A stretch of 64,000 nt of DNA from Bacillus altitudinis 41KF2b (lineage in GTDB: Bacteria; Bacillota; Bacilli; Bacillales; Bacillaceae). The stretch's first letter is position 1; each line of letters begins with the position of its first letter. The notes under the pieces were generated by a model. It was not told the DNA's origin and did not search any database. It saw nothing but the letters and a program-made list of their open reading frames with translations. Shown here in pieces: positions 55,955 to 64,000 of the stretch. The position numbers and the translations under genes were made by a program. The DNA lies in contig NZ_ASJC01000008.1 in NCBI RefSeq assembly GCF_000691145.1, forward strand, positions 62,001-126,000, written 5' to 3'.

Positions 55955-57167
55955 AACAACGCAAACCATTTGGAAATCACGATTAGAAGAACACGTACAA
56001 GAAACAAGAAAATATTTAAAATATATGTTCAACGATCATCTTGTGATTGTGCTCATTTTTTTCCTTGCAGGCGGGGCGAGCTGGTACAGTAATTGGCTGA
56101 AGCATATTCCAGCTCACTTCCCATCCTATTGGGTCATGGCAGTTGTTTTCTCATTGGTCCTGACTAGTTCTTACGTGCGAACGTTGATCAAAGAGGCAGA
56201 TCTTGTGTTTATGCTTCCTTTGGAAGCTAAGATGGACCCTTATTTAAAACAAGCGTTTAACTTTAGCTTCATTTCTCAGTTATTTCCTTTGATTGCCGTG
56301 TCCATTATTGCACTTCCGCTATATTCGGCTGTCTCCTCAGGCGATCTGATGCTATATGTGCTCATTTTGGCGCAAATGATCTTAATAAAAGGTCTGAATA
56401 CAGCGATTCAGTGGAGAATCACTTATTTTCAAGGGAAACATGTCAGATGGATTGATGCAGTGATTCGTTTTCTGCTCAATACAATGTTAATGTATACCGT
56501 TTTACAAGCAGCTTATGCCATTGCCATCGTTTTTTATCTTTTATATGCTGTCTATCTCATTTACTTAACAAATGCAGTAAAAAAACAGCCTTTTCAATGG
56601 GAATTGCATATTTCTGATGAGTTAAAACGAAAACAGCGTTTTTACCGCTTGGCAAACTTATTTACGGATGTCCCTCATTTAAAGAAACAAGTGAAAAGAA
56701 GGGCGTATATGGACTGGGTCTTGCAATTTGTCCCTTATGAACAGCGTAAAGCTTTTTCTTATATGTATGTGAGGGCGTTTTTACGTTCAAATGACTATTT
56801 TGGTCTAGTGTTTAGGTTAACGGTCGTGTTTGTGCTCATCCTCTTGTATACAGGTGCAGCAGGCTGGGTGGGGGCATTACTTGTCTTGTTTACAGTCTTT
56901 ATCACAGGTGTACAGCTTGTCCCGTTAACAAAGCACTTTGCTCATCTGTCGTTACAGGCACTTTATCCTGTGTCTCAGCAAGAAAAAGATCGAAGCTTTT
57001 TTGTTCTCGTACGAAATGTACTCATCATCCAGTCATTTGTACTGAGCTCCGCCGTTTTCCCAGCAGGTGGATGGAAGGGAAGCGGACTTGCTCTTCTCAT
57101 TTCATTGGTATTTGTGCTTGTCCTCTTCAAGCCTTACGTACAAAGCAGATTAAAAAAGATGAGATAA
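55947..57167 (+). CDS. ecsB: ABC transporter membrane protein EcsB
   Basis: The 406-aa membrane protein has 8-10 hydrophobic segments in two blocks (about 30-215 and 280-395) separated by a soluble basic region (about 220-275). It matches B. subtilis EcsB (408 aa). It forms the permease of the Ecs transporter; the substrate, possibly peptides, is unknown. It overlaps ecsA by 8 nt and is followed 46 bp later by ecsC. Confidence 0.93.
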   Translation: MSKTTQTIWKSRLEEHVQETRKYLKYMFNDHLVIVLIFFLAGGASWYSNWLKHIPAHFPSYWVMAVVFSLVLTSSYVRTLIKEADLVFMLPLEAKMDPYLKQAFNFSFISQLFPLIAVSIIALPLYSAVSSGDLMLYVLILAQMILIKGLNTAIQWRITYFQGKHVRWIDAVIRFLLNTMLMYTVLQAAYAIAIVFYLLYAVYLIYLTNAVKKQPFQWELHISDELKRKQRFYRLANLFTDVPHLKKQVKRRAYMDWVLQFVPYEQRKAFSYMYVRAFLRSNDYFGLVFRLTVVFVLILLYTGAAGWVGALLVLFTVFITGVQLVPLTKHFAHLSLQALYPVSQQEKDRSFFVLVRNVLIIQSFVLSSAVFPAGGWKGSGLALLISLVFVLVLFKPYVQSRLKKMR

Positions 57168-57213
57168 GCGTTTTTTACAGCGAGCGTATGATGTCACCAA
57201 GGAGGGAACTGGG

Positions 57214-57921
57214 ATGAATGCAGCTGAACGGGAACTGTATGAAGAGGCCATTTTTTTTCAAATGCGTTTTTTAAGAAAACCATCCAAGATCGAGCGGTTT
57301 TCAAAAGGCGTTCAGCAGCAAGTGAATCGCCGAATCCCTGCTCAATTTCATCAAGTCATCACAAGTGCGGTGAAAACAATGGTTGAATCCACAATATCAG
57401 GAAGCCATTTTACTTCATTTACAGTCATTGATGAACAATTGTCTCTTGTAGAGCGAAATGAGCTGGCAAAGGAAAAGGTGACATATTATCAAAAGGCCGC
57501 TGCGATTGAAGGAATTGGCACAGGTGCGGGTGGATTGTTTCTCGGAATGGCGGATTTCCCTCTCCTTTTGAGTATTAAAATGAAATGTCTTTATGAGCTT
57601 GCCTGTATATATGGATTTGATTTGTCTCAAAAAGAGGAAAGGCTCTTTTTGCTTTGTATTTTTCAACTCGCCTTTTCAAGCAGTACACACCGTCAAAAAA
57701 TGATGAAACTCATTGAAGAATGGGAAACAACCCGGGAAGAAATGGATTGGTATAGCTTTCAGCAGGAATATCGAGATTATATTGACCTTGTGAAGCTGTT
57801 TCAATTAATGCCTGTGGTCGGTGCCGCTGTTGGTGGGGTGGCAAATCATCAGCTGACTGGACAGCTTGGTGAAGTCGCACGCCATGTGTTTCACTTGAGA
57901 GTGTTGAAAGAATCGAAATAG
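57214..57921 (+). CDS. ecsC: EcsC-family protein
   Basis: The 235-aa EcsC domain protein has a central glycine-rich amphipathic stretch (AAAIEGIGTGAGGLFLGMADFPLLLSIKMKCLYELACIYGFDLS) and a C-terminal GAAVGGVANHQL motif, typical of the EcsC family with possible membrane association. Its role in the Ecs system is dispensable and biochemically undefined. AAGGAGGGAACTGGG is the SD. A strong bidirectional terminator closes the operon. Confidence 0.92.
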   Translation: MNAAERELYEEAIFFQMRFLRKPSKIERFSKGVQQQVNRRIPAQFHQVITSAVKTMVESTISGSHFTSFTVIDEQLSLVERNELAKEKVTYYQKAAAIEGIGTGAGGLFLGMADFPLLLSIKMKCLYELACIYGFDLSQKEERLFLLCIFQLAFSSSTHRQKMMKLIEEWETTREEMDWYSFQQEYRDYIDLVKLFQLMPVVGAAVGGVANHQLTGQLGEVARHVFHLRVLKESK

Positions 57922-57952
57922 AAAAGCCGCTGTTGGGCAGCGGCTTTTTTTC
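57922..57952. terminator. Bidirectional terminator between ecsC and yhaA
   Basis: AAAGCCGCTG and CAGCGGCTTT form a 10-bp stem around TTGGG, with A and T flanks. Confidence 0.92.
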
Positions 57953-59138
57953 ATTCATCGTAGGAAAGGACGGCATGAGCGAGTACCTTTGCTGCGACAG
58001 GCATTGCGTTTTCGTTAATATCAAATTTCGGATGGTGGTGTGGATACACATCTTGGCTGTTTTCTGGCATAGCGCCTGTGTAGAAGAAAGTACCAGGAAC
58101 ATGCTGAAGGTAGTAAGCAAAGTCTTCTCCGCCCATTTGGGTTTCGGCTTCTTTTACTTCTGTGACTCCTTCTGTCTGTTTGGCTATTTCTGCTATATAT
58201 TCAGTTGGTGCAGGGTGATTTTTGACTGCAGGATAGCCTCTTACATATTCATAAGTATAAGAGGCATCGTGCATGTGGCAGACACCTTTCACCACCTGTT
58301 CAATTTCACGTTCAATGATATGGCGTGCACTCTCTTCAAAGGAACGTGCAGTACCTGTCAGCACGGCCGAATCTGCAATGACGTTAAAGGCATTTTCAGC
58401 GACAAATCCCCCTACAGATACCACCGCAGAATCAATCGGGTTGACTTTTCGGGCCACGACCTGCTGAAGATTGGCTACAATTTGTGAACCGATGAGTACG
58501 GCATCTTTCGTCAGATGCGGCTGTGCGCCATGTCCGCCTTTCCCTTGCACTTGAATAGAGAAACGATCGGCGGCTGCCATAAAGTTCCCGCTTTTATAAA
58601 GAACAGTGCCGCATGGCTCTGAGGACCAAAGGTGGGTGCCGAAAATGACGTCAACACCGTCTAAACAGCCATCTTCAATCATTGGTTTCGCACCGCCGGG
58701 GGCATATTCTTCAGCGTGTTGATGAATGAGGACGATTTTTCCTTTTAATTGATCTCGGTGCTCATGTAAGATCTTCGCTAAGACGAGAAGTGTTGCTGTG
58801 TGGCCATCGTGACCGCATGCGTGCATGACGCCAGGTTTTGTTGAACGGTAAGGTACATCCTTTTCATCATGAATGGGAAGTGCATCAAAATCAGCTCTCA
58901 GTGCAATGGTCGGTCCAGGGGAAGCTCCTTCAATAAAAGCGAGTACACCATGTCCGCCTACATGTGTACGTGTTGGGATATGTAATCTGTCATAATATTG
59001 AGCGATGTAAGCAGCTGTTTCCTCTTCCTGAAAAGAAAGTTCTGGATTCATATGGAGATGGCGTCTAATTTCAACCATTTCCTCATAATGTTCATCAAGA
59101 CGTTCATTGATCCTTTTGTGTAAAGTGGATACTGTCAT
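57951..59138 (-). CDS. yhaA: M20-family amidohydrolase YhaA
   Basis: The 395-aa M20D peptidase/amidohydrolase (IAL/hippurate hydrolase type) shows IRRHLHMNPELSFQEEETAAYI, LRADFDALPIHDE, MHACGHDGHTATLLVLAKIL (metal-binding Cys/His), QHAEEYAPGGAKPMIEDG (catalytic Glu), FGTHLWS and the C-terminal MGGEDFAYYLQHVPGTFFYTGA. It probably hydrolyses N-acyl amino acids or related amides; the natural substrate is unknown. Its ATG is immediately divergent from the Cys-rich gene frame. Confidence 0.92.
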   Translation of the reverse strand: MTVSTLHKRINERLDEHYEEMVEIRRHLHMNPELSFQEEETAAYIAQYYDRLHIPTRTHVGGHGVLAFIEGASPGPTIALRADFDALPIHDEKDVPYRSTKPGVMHACGHDGHTATLLVLAKILHEHRDQLKGKIVLIHQHAEEYAPGGAKPMIEDGCLDGVDVIFGTHLWSSEPCGTVLYKSGNFMAAADRFSIQVQGKGGHGAQPHLTKDAVLIGSQIVANLQQVVARKVNPIDSAVVSVGGFVAENAFNVIADSAVLTGTARSFEESARHIIEREIEQVVKGVCHMHDASYTYEYVRGYPAVKNHPAPTEYIAEIAKQTEGVTEVKEAETQMGGEDFAYYLQHVPGTFFYTGAMPENSQDVYPHHHPKFDINENAMPVAAKVLAHAVLSYDE

Positions 59139-59287
59139 TGATCCGAAAACCTCCTTTAGGCTCTTTTACTGATTGTATGGTAATTGTTAGAATCTTTCAA
59201 CAGAAGAGGATGTCGAGAATGACAGAAAAGGTCATTTTACATAAAAGTCGAAGGTTAAGTATGAAGCTTGAAAAAGGGGGAGTGGCA

Positions 59288-59575
59288 TTGGGAAGCTGTC
59301 CAAATTGTTCAAAAGCATTTTCTTTCGTCGAAAAATTTCATTTATCGCATACGAGAATGATGCTTTGTCCAAGCTGCCGGCATCAAATCAAAGAAACGTT
59401 CGTTTCAAAGATGAGCTTTTTGATGATTTGTTTGATTCCACTGTTGGTACTACTTATTCAGATGAAAGGTGCTTCACCTATGCTCAAATGGCCCATCTTA
59501 TTAGGATGGATCTTGCTGAATTTTTATGTACTTCAGCCAATCATTCATCGGTACGAGCTTAGAGATAAGCGTTGA
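59288..59575 (+). CDS. Small CXXC-X20-CXXC membrane protein
   Basis: From the TTG at 59288, spaced 5 nt from GGGGGAG, the protein is 95 aa. The N-terminus carries two CXXC knuckles about 20 residues apart (CPNC...LCPSC), a putative metal site. Two hydrophobic helices follow (MSFLMICLIPLLVLLIQM and WPILLGWILLNFYVLQP). This layout is the 'CXXC-20-CXXC' family of Bacillus. The frame stays open back to 59138 over the yhaA start, but that part has no SD. Function unknown. Confidence 0.8.
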   Translation: MGSCPNCSKAFSFVEKFHLSHTRMMLCPSCRHQIKETFVSKMSFLMICLIPLLVLLIQMKGASPMLKWPILLGWILLNFYVLQPIIHRYELRDKR

Positions 59576-59600
59576 AAGCCCAGCAGAAGGGCTTTTTTTT
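59575..59600 (+). terminator. Terminator after the CXXC gene
   Basis: AAAGCCC (59575-59581) and GGGCTTT (59589-59595), short stem with a long T run. Confidence 0.82.
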
Positions 59601-59632
59601 ATAAAAAAAGAAGTGCGAAAAGCAGCACTTCC

Positions 59633-60118
59633 TTAATGGTCTATGACGGCATGATAGGATGTCAGATAGGCAGGACGAGAGAAGATGGAGCCAGTATCCT
59701 CGTGCGGCTGAAAGAACGCTTCTGACTCTTGAAAGTCTTGAAATAAGTCTTCAGATTCCCAAAGTGTCAAAATCAAGTACACCTCTTCATCCTTTTTTGG
59801 TCTTAACACACGAAGCGCCTGAAAGCCGCGCTGGTGTTCTGACATGTTTGTTTTTTTCTGAAAGGTGGATTCAAAAAGTGCTCTGCTTTCGAGCTTTACA
59901 GGGATATGATTCAGCGTGACAAAGCCAGATTGGACGAGCTCACCTTTTGTATAAATCACATCATAGGCATGGGGTGCTTTAAAGACTGTCTCACCCTCCG
60001 TTTCATGAAAAAGAGCCGCTTGTTCCTTACCGACCGTATAAAGCAGATTTTCAAGATGATGTTTTTTTGCGATTTTTTGCAAAAAGTCTGCTGTTCCATA
60101 TGTAATATAGAAATTCAT
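59633..60118 (-). CDS. hmoB: Haem-degrading monooxygenase HmoB
   Basis: The 161-aa protein has a divergent N-terminal half and a C-terminal ABM-type ferredoxin-like domain (about 65-155; FESTFQKKTNMSEHQRGFQALRVLRPKKDEEVYLILTLWESEDLFQDFQESEAF). It matches B. subtilis HmoB (YhgC), an IsdG-like enzyme that opens haem to release iron. GGAGGCGG is the SD. Position between yhaA and pbpF agrees with that gene order. The haem-axial ligand was not identified with certainty. Confidence 0.86.
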   Translation of the reverse strand: MNFYITYGTADFLQKIAKKHHLENLLYTVGKEQAALFHETEGETVFKAPHAYDVIYTKGELVQSGFVTLNHIPVKLESRALFESTFQKKTNMSEHQRGFQALRVLRPKKDEEVYLILTLWESEDLFQDFQESEAFFQPHEDTGSIFSRPAYLTSYHAVIDH

Positions 60119-60187
60119 CTAAACCGCCTCCTGCTTGATAGTATAACAAAAGAATGATATATAATTCTTTGGTAGTCAATCCATAAA

Positions 60188-60217
60188 ACATATTATGAAG
60201 CAATACATCCCATACTA
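60188..60217 (+). promoter_or_regulatory. Candidate sigma-G promoter of pbpF
   Basis: ACATAT (60188-60193), 17-bp spacer, CATACTA (60211-60217), the latter a perfect sigma-G -10 element. Forespore expression of pbpF is known in B. subtilis. Confidence 0.55.
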
Positions 60218-60245
60218 TCCGTATAAAGGAATGAGGTGACCTAAT

Positions 60246-62381
60246 TTGAAGAAAAAGAAGATAATCATTCCATTAGTCATTGCAGGAAGTACAATCGTGC
60301 TTTCATTTATTGGCTATCTGACCATTTTATTTTTAGGACATTATGTCATAGATGAGAAGAAGCTCGTTTTTCACGCTTCCTCGAAAATCATTGATCAGAA
60401 TGGAAAAGAACTCACAAGCATGTATTCAGAAAATCGGGACCCTGTGTCATTAAAAGAGGTCCCAGATAAAGTGGCGAAAGCTTTTGTTGCTGTAGAGGAC
60501 AAGCGCTTTTATGAGCACCACGGAATTGATGCACAATCGATTTCAAGGGCGGTTTATCGAGATATATTAGCAGGTGGAAAGGTAGAAGGCGGCAGTACCA
60601 TCACCCAGCAGCTCGCCAAAAATATCTTTCTCACAAATGATAAAACGTTTCTTCGAAAAACAAAAGAAGTCATTATTGCGATCAATTTAGAAAGAGATTA
60701 TTCAAAGGACAAGCTGCTTGAAATGTATTTAAATCAGCTTTACTTTGGTCATGGCGTCTATGGGATCCAAGCAGCGGCCAATTACTATTTTAGTAAAGAT
60801 GTAAAAGATCTCACTGTCAGTGAAGGAGCTACACTTGCTGCCATGCCAAAGGCACCTTCAACGTATTCCCCTGTTCTACACCCAGATAAAAATAAACAAA
60901 GACGGGATACCATCCTGAATTTAATGAATGAACAAGGATATTTGTCTTCTACAGAAACAGTTGAAGCAAAAGGAAGAACACTTGGTATTCATTTAAAAAA
61001 GAAATCAGAAACCCCTTGGGTGGACAGTTATGTAGATCTCATGATTAAAGAAGCAGAATCACAGTATTCGATTTCGCATGAACAATTGCTTCAAGGCGGC
61101 TATACTATTACCGTACCAATCGATATGAATTTGCAAAAAGTTGCCTATGATGCGATGAAAAACAATCGTTATTTCCCGGGAAAAAGCGGGTCACCTGAAG
61201 GCAGCGCTGTGTTTATTGACAACGCATCTGGTGGTGTAAAAGCAGCAATAGGCGGACGAGAATATCAGGCAAGAGGCTATAACAGAGTCACAGCTGTTAG
61301 ACAGCCTGGTTCTGTCTTTAAGCCGATCGCAGTATATGGTCCAGCGATGCAGGAGAAAAAATTCAGACCGTATTCACTGCTTGAGGACAAGGAAAAAAGC
61401 TATGACGGCTATTCTCCAAAGAACTACGATGGACAGTACGAAGGCAGGGTCACGATGGTAGAGGCTCTCATGAAAAGTAAAAATACATCTGCCGTATGGA
61501 CGTTAAGCCAGCTTGGCATCGATACGTCTAAATCCTATCTTGAGAAAATGGGAATGGATATTTCGGATAAAGGACTTGCCATAGCGCTTGGCGGTTTAGA
61601 AAAAGGGGTTTCTCCGTTGCAGATAGCTGGAGCATTTCATACATTTGCAAATGAAGGCGTCTATAAAAAGCCGTTCTTCATTCAGAAAATCACGAATGAT
61701 GATGGTGAAACCGTTGAAAAAAATCGAAACAAAGAAGAACGAGTGTTTAGCGTACAAAATGCTTGGAATATGACAAGAATGCTTCAACAGGTCGTCAAAG
61801 GCGGAACCGCTCAGAGCGGATCATACGCTGGAGATTTGGCTGGTAAAACAGGCACAACTACGTATTCCGGTGTCAAAGGGGCAACGAAAGATGCTTGGTT
61901 TGCTGGCTACACGCCTAGTACAACAGGGGCAATCTGGATGGGGTATGACAAAACGGATAACAGTCATTATTTAACTGGCGGCAGTCAGTATCCAGTGCAG
62001 TTAATGAAAGATATTTTAACGACAGCCCAAATAACCAATGAAACATTCCAAAAACCAGAGGGAATTAAAGAACTTCAATCGCCAATCCATTTAGAAGGAC
62101 TGTCAGGCTTTGAAGCACGTTATGCATTTAAAATCAAAGGGCTCTTTACATTGGAGCTGTCATGGGATGAACAGGAAGACAAACGCGTTGAATATCGTAT
62201 TTATGAAAAGAGAAATGGAAGCGAGACCCTGATCGATTCTGTAACAGGAACAAACAGCTACACAATGCCGTATGCAAATGTGTTTTCAGATGCGCAGTAT
62301 AAGGTTGTTCCATACAATACTCAAACACAAGAAGAAGGCGAAGGTAGTGCTTATATCAAGCCAGAGGCTTTTGGACGTTAA
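60246..62381 (+). CDS. pbpF: Class A penicillin-binding protein PbpF
   Basis: The 711-aa bifunctional peptidoglycan synthase has an N-terminal anchor (about 8-32) and a GT51 glycosyltransferase domain (about 60-230; AVEDKRFYEHHGID, GGSTITQQLAKNIFL, YLNQLYFGHGVYGIQAAANYYF). Its transpeptidase domain (about 300-590) has SxxK in RQPGSVFKP, SKN motif MKSKNTSA and KTGTT. A fibronectin-like C-terminal region follows. It starts at TTG 60246 behind GAGGTG. In B. subtilis PbpF (714 aa) contributes to spore peptidoglycan made from the forespore; a sigma-G-like promoter agrees with that. Confidence 0.94.
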   Translation: MKKKKIIIPLVIAGSTIVLSFIGYLTILFLGHYVIDEKKLVFHASSKIIDQNGKELTSMYSENRDPVSLKEVPDKVAKAFVAVEDKRFYEHHGIDAQSISRAVYRDILAGGKVEGGSTITQQLAKNIFLTNDKTFLRKTKEVIIAINLERDYSKDKLLEMYLNQLYFGHGVYGIQAAANYYFSKDVKDLTVSEGATLAAMPKAPSTYSPVLHPDKNKQRRDTILNLMNEQGYLSSTETVEAKGRTLGIHLKKKSETPWVDSYVDLMIKEAESQYSISHEQLLQGGYTITVPIDMNLQKVAYDAMKNNRYFPGKSGSPEGSAVFIDNASGGVKAAIGGREYQARGYNRVTAVRQPGSVFKPIAVYGPAMQEKKFRPYSLLEDKEKSYDGYSPKNYDGQYEGRVTMVEALMKSKNTSAVWTLSQLGIDTSKSYLEKMGMDISDKGLAIALGGLEKGVSPLQIAGAFHTFANEGVYKKPFFIQKITNDDGETVEKNRNKEERVFSVQNAWNMTRMLQQVVKGGTAQSGSYAGDLAGKTGTTTYSGVKGATKDAWFAGYTPSTTGAIWMGYDKTDNSHYLTGGSQYPVQLMKDILTTAQITNETFQKPEGIKELQSPIHLEGLSGFEARYAFKIKGLFTLELSWDEQEDKRVEYRIYEKRNGSETLIDSVTGTNSYTMPYANVFSDAQYKVVPYNTQTQEEGEGSAYIKPEAFGR

Positions 62382-62416
62382 TATTCGGCGATTTTTTGAA
62401 CATTGAGCCGCTTTAG

Positions 62417-62443
62417 TATACCGAGCCCTGAAAAAGCGGTATA
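62417..62443 (+). other. Inverted repeat upstream of hemE
   Basis: TATACCG (62417-62423) and CGGTATA (62437-62443) form a 7-bp stem, extended imperfectly by CTTTAG/GTAAAAG. No T run follows, so it is not an obvious terminator; it lies 60 bp before hemE and may be regulatory. Confidence 0.35.
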
Positions 62444-62505
62444 GTAAAAGCAGTGTTTGAGCCTTATACAAAGAGAGTGTGAGGCGAAAGGTGGAATGAA
62501 AGGTA

Positions 62506-63564
62506 ATGGGAAAAACGAAGGCTTTTAATGACACGTTCTTAAAGGCGTGCAAAGGGGAAAAAACAGACCATGTACCGGTTTGGTATATGAGACAGGCAGG
62601 ACGCTCGCAGCCTGAATATCGTGCCCTTAAAGAAAAATACGGGCTATTTGAAATTACGCATCAGCCAGAGCTATGTGCTTACGTAACAAGACTTCCTGTA
62701 GAACAATATGGTGTAGATGCCGCTATTTTATATAAAGATATTATGACTCCGCTTCCAGCTATTGGAGTGGACGTTGAAATTAAAAATGGAATTGGACCAG
62801 TGATTGACTCGCCTATTCGGACAAAGGCAGATATCCAGCGTCTTGGAGAGCTTCATCCTGAAGAAGACCTGCCGTATGTGCTTGATACGATCAAGCTGTT
62901 AACAGAGGAGCAGTTGAATGTTCCGCTGATTGGTTTCGCAGGTGCACCTTTTACGATGGCAAGCTATATGATCGAAGGCGGTCCATCTAAAAATTATCAT
63001 AAAACAAAGGCGCTCATGTACAGTGAGCCAGAGACATGGATGCTTTTGATGAATAAATTAGCCGATATGACGATCACATACATACGCGCTCAGGTAAAAG
63101 CAGGCGTCCGAGCATTTCAAATCTTCGACTCTTGGGTTGGCGCTTTAAATGCAGCAGATTACCGGACCTTCATTAAGCCTGTCATGCAGCGTATTTTCAC
63201 AGAGCTGAAGTCTGAAAACGTACCAATGATTATGTATGGTGTCGGTGCGAGCCATCTGGCGAAAGATTGGCATGACTTGCCGCTTGATGTCGTTGGACTG
63301 GATTGGCGTATGAGTATAGACGAAGCGCGAAAAGAAGGCTTAACAAAAACGTTACAAGGAAACCTTGATCCAACGATATTACTTTCTCCTTGGGAAGTGA
63401 TTGAAGAAAGAGCAACAGCGATTTTAGATCAAGGGATGAAATCAGATCAATTCATCTTTAACTTAGGTCACGGGGTATTTCCTGATGTCTCACCAGACAC
63501 GTTAAAGAAGCTGACAGATTTTATTCACGATTATTCAGCTAAACATAAAAAGACATCCATCTAA
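62506..63564 (+). CDS. hemE: Uroporphyrinogen decarboxylase
   Basis: The 352-aa enzyme shows the HemE signatures [29 protein letters not shown] (substrate Arg/Asp), [50 protein letters not shown] and [13 protein letters not shown]. It decarboxylates uroporphyrinogen III to coproporphyrinogen III in the cytoplasm. GAAAGGTA precedes the ATG. hemH follows 32 bp downstream, so hemE-hemH(-hemY) is an operon as in B. subtilis. Confidence 0.96.
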   Translation: MGKTKAFNDTFLKACKGEKTDHVPVWYMRQAGRSQPEYRALKEKYGLFEITHQPELCAYVTRLPVEQYGVDAAILYKDIMTPLPAIGVDVEIKNGIGPVIDSPIRTKADIQRLGELHPEEDLPYVLDTIKLLTEEQLNVPLIGFAGAPFTMASYMIEGGPSKNYHKTKALMYSEPETWMLLMNKLADMTITYIRAQVKAGVRAFQIFDSWVGALNAADYRTFIKPVMQRIFTELKSENVPMIMYGVGASHLAKDWHDLPLDVVGLDWRMSIDEARKEGLTKTLQGNLDPTILLSPWEVIEERATAILDQGMKSDQFIFNLGHGVFPDVSPDTLKKLTDFIHDYSAKHKKTSI

Positions 63565-63596
63565 ATGATTTCAAATGATCTGAAGGAGTGTTGGTT

Positions 63597-64000
63597 GTGG
63601 AGAAAAAGAAAATGGGGCTACTTGTCATGGCATATGGCACCCCATATAAAGAAGAAGACATTGAACGTTACTATACACATATTCGTAGAGGCAGAAAGCC
63701 AGAGCCGGAGATGCTGCAAGATTTAAAGGACCGCTACAAGGCAATTGGCGGCATTTCTCCTTTATCAAAAATTACAGAACAGCAGGCAAATGGCTTGTGT
63801 GAACATTTGAATGAGATCCAAGACGAGATTGAATTTCATGTATACATTGGGTTAAAACACATCGAGCCTTTCATTGAAGATGCGGTCGCTGATATGCACC
63901 GAGATGGCATCACAGAAGCGGTGAGTATTGTCCTAGCACCGCACTTCTCCACATTTAGTGTGAAATCGTATAACAAACGTGCACAAGATGAAGCAGAAAA
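63597..64000 (+). CDS. hemH: Ferrochelatase, N-terminal part (coproporphyrin ferrochelatase, CpfC)
   Basis: The frame opens at GTG 63597, 8 nt after AAGGAG, and stays open to the window end (134 codons). Visible are [31 protein letters not shown] (conserved GTP and Tyr region), [29 protein letters not shown] and [11 protein letters not shown]. The family total is about 310 aa, so more than half is missing. It inserts iron into coproporphyrin III in Gram-positive bacteria. Second gene of the hemEHY operon. Confidence 0.94.
   Translation, partial: MEKKKMGLLVMAYGTPYKEEDIERYYTHIRRGRKPEPEMLQDLKDRYKAIGGISPLSKITEQQANGLCEHLNEIQDEIEFHVYIGLKHIEPFIEDAVADMHRDGITEAVSIVLAPHFSTFSVKSYNKRAQDEAE

Noticed and set aside
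1-64000. CRISPR arrays, insertion sequences, rRNA or functional tRNA genes
   Set aside because: No regularly spaced repeat array, transposase frame, rRNA sequence or complete tRNA cloverleaf was seen; the only tRNA-like fold is the shortened one at 27782-27845.

Overview
The window comes from a spore-forming, low-GC Gram-positive of the genus Bacillus. Gene content and order follow the B. subtilis 168 segment running from katA/nsrR/hmp and spoVR-phoA-lytE, through the yhd, yhe and yha genes, to ecsABC, pbpF and hemEH. It contains sporulation genes (spoVR, sspB, yheCD, yhaX, sscA, pbpF) and many TTG/GTG starts behind strong Shine-Dalgarno (SD) sequences. Departures from the B. subtilis order (msmX with its yxkF-like partner beside sspB, an orphan lysine/ornithine hydroxylase after hemZ, no yhaZ/yhaQP/nhaC) fit the B. 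pumilus/safensis/altitudinis group. That species-level call is an inference.

Layout. 1-2.5 kb: catalase, NsrR and flavohaemoglobin (oxidative and nitrosative stress). 2.5-8.4 kb: spoVR, alkaline phosphatase, the LytE endopeptidase and the BcaP amino-acid permease. 8.6-15 kb: the sigM-yhdL-yhdK envelope-stress operon, a PlsC-like acyltransferase, and two paralogous CNNM/CorC-type Mg transport proteins (mpfA, yhdT) around a MerR regulator. 15-22 kb: an orphan ArpU-like gene, two crcB fluoride-channel genes with a phosphodiesterase, yhdX, an MscS-type channel, a sirtuin, a polysaccharide deacetylase, D-alanine aminotransferase and a UspA protein. 22-27 kb: bmrCD multidrug exporter with an apparent leader-peptide attenuator. 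27-36 kb: sspB, msmX, coat-associated yheCD, yheBA, yhaX. 36-48 kb: hemZ, the hydroxylase, khtSTU K+/H+ antiporter, yhaR, the yhaONM nuclease cluster, yhaL, prsA. 49-55 kb: tiny spore proteins, yhaJ-yhaI-hpr-yhaH, trpP, serC, hit. 55-64 kb: ecsABC, an amidohydrolase, hmoB, pbpF, hemE and the start of hemH.

The most unusual content is non-coding. (1) Three same-orientation copies of a roughly 170-bp structured repeat lie in convergent intergenic regions directly behind rho-independent terminators. Helix-preserving double substitutions separate the copies, and in two cases the whole terminator is duplicated on the far side. (2) The sspB mRNA leader contains a 64-nt tRNA-Gln-like cloverleaf with an encoded CCA end and a three-base loop reading TTG. 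(3) A promoter, a near-palindromic cre and a strong terminator delimit a roughly 230-nt transcript without a convincing gene between yheA and yhaX. (4) mpfA and yhdT both carry a hairpin wedged exactly between the SD and the start codon. (5) A 61-codon membrane-protein ORF has a good SD but only an ATA codon where its start should be, and the MerR gene has an SD that fits only a +1-shifted start.

Functional assignments rest on motif recognition and remembered gene order; no alignment or search was run.
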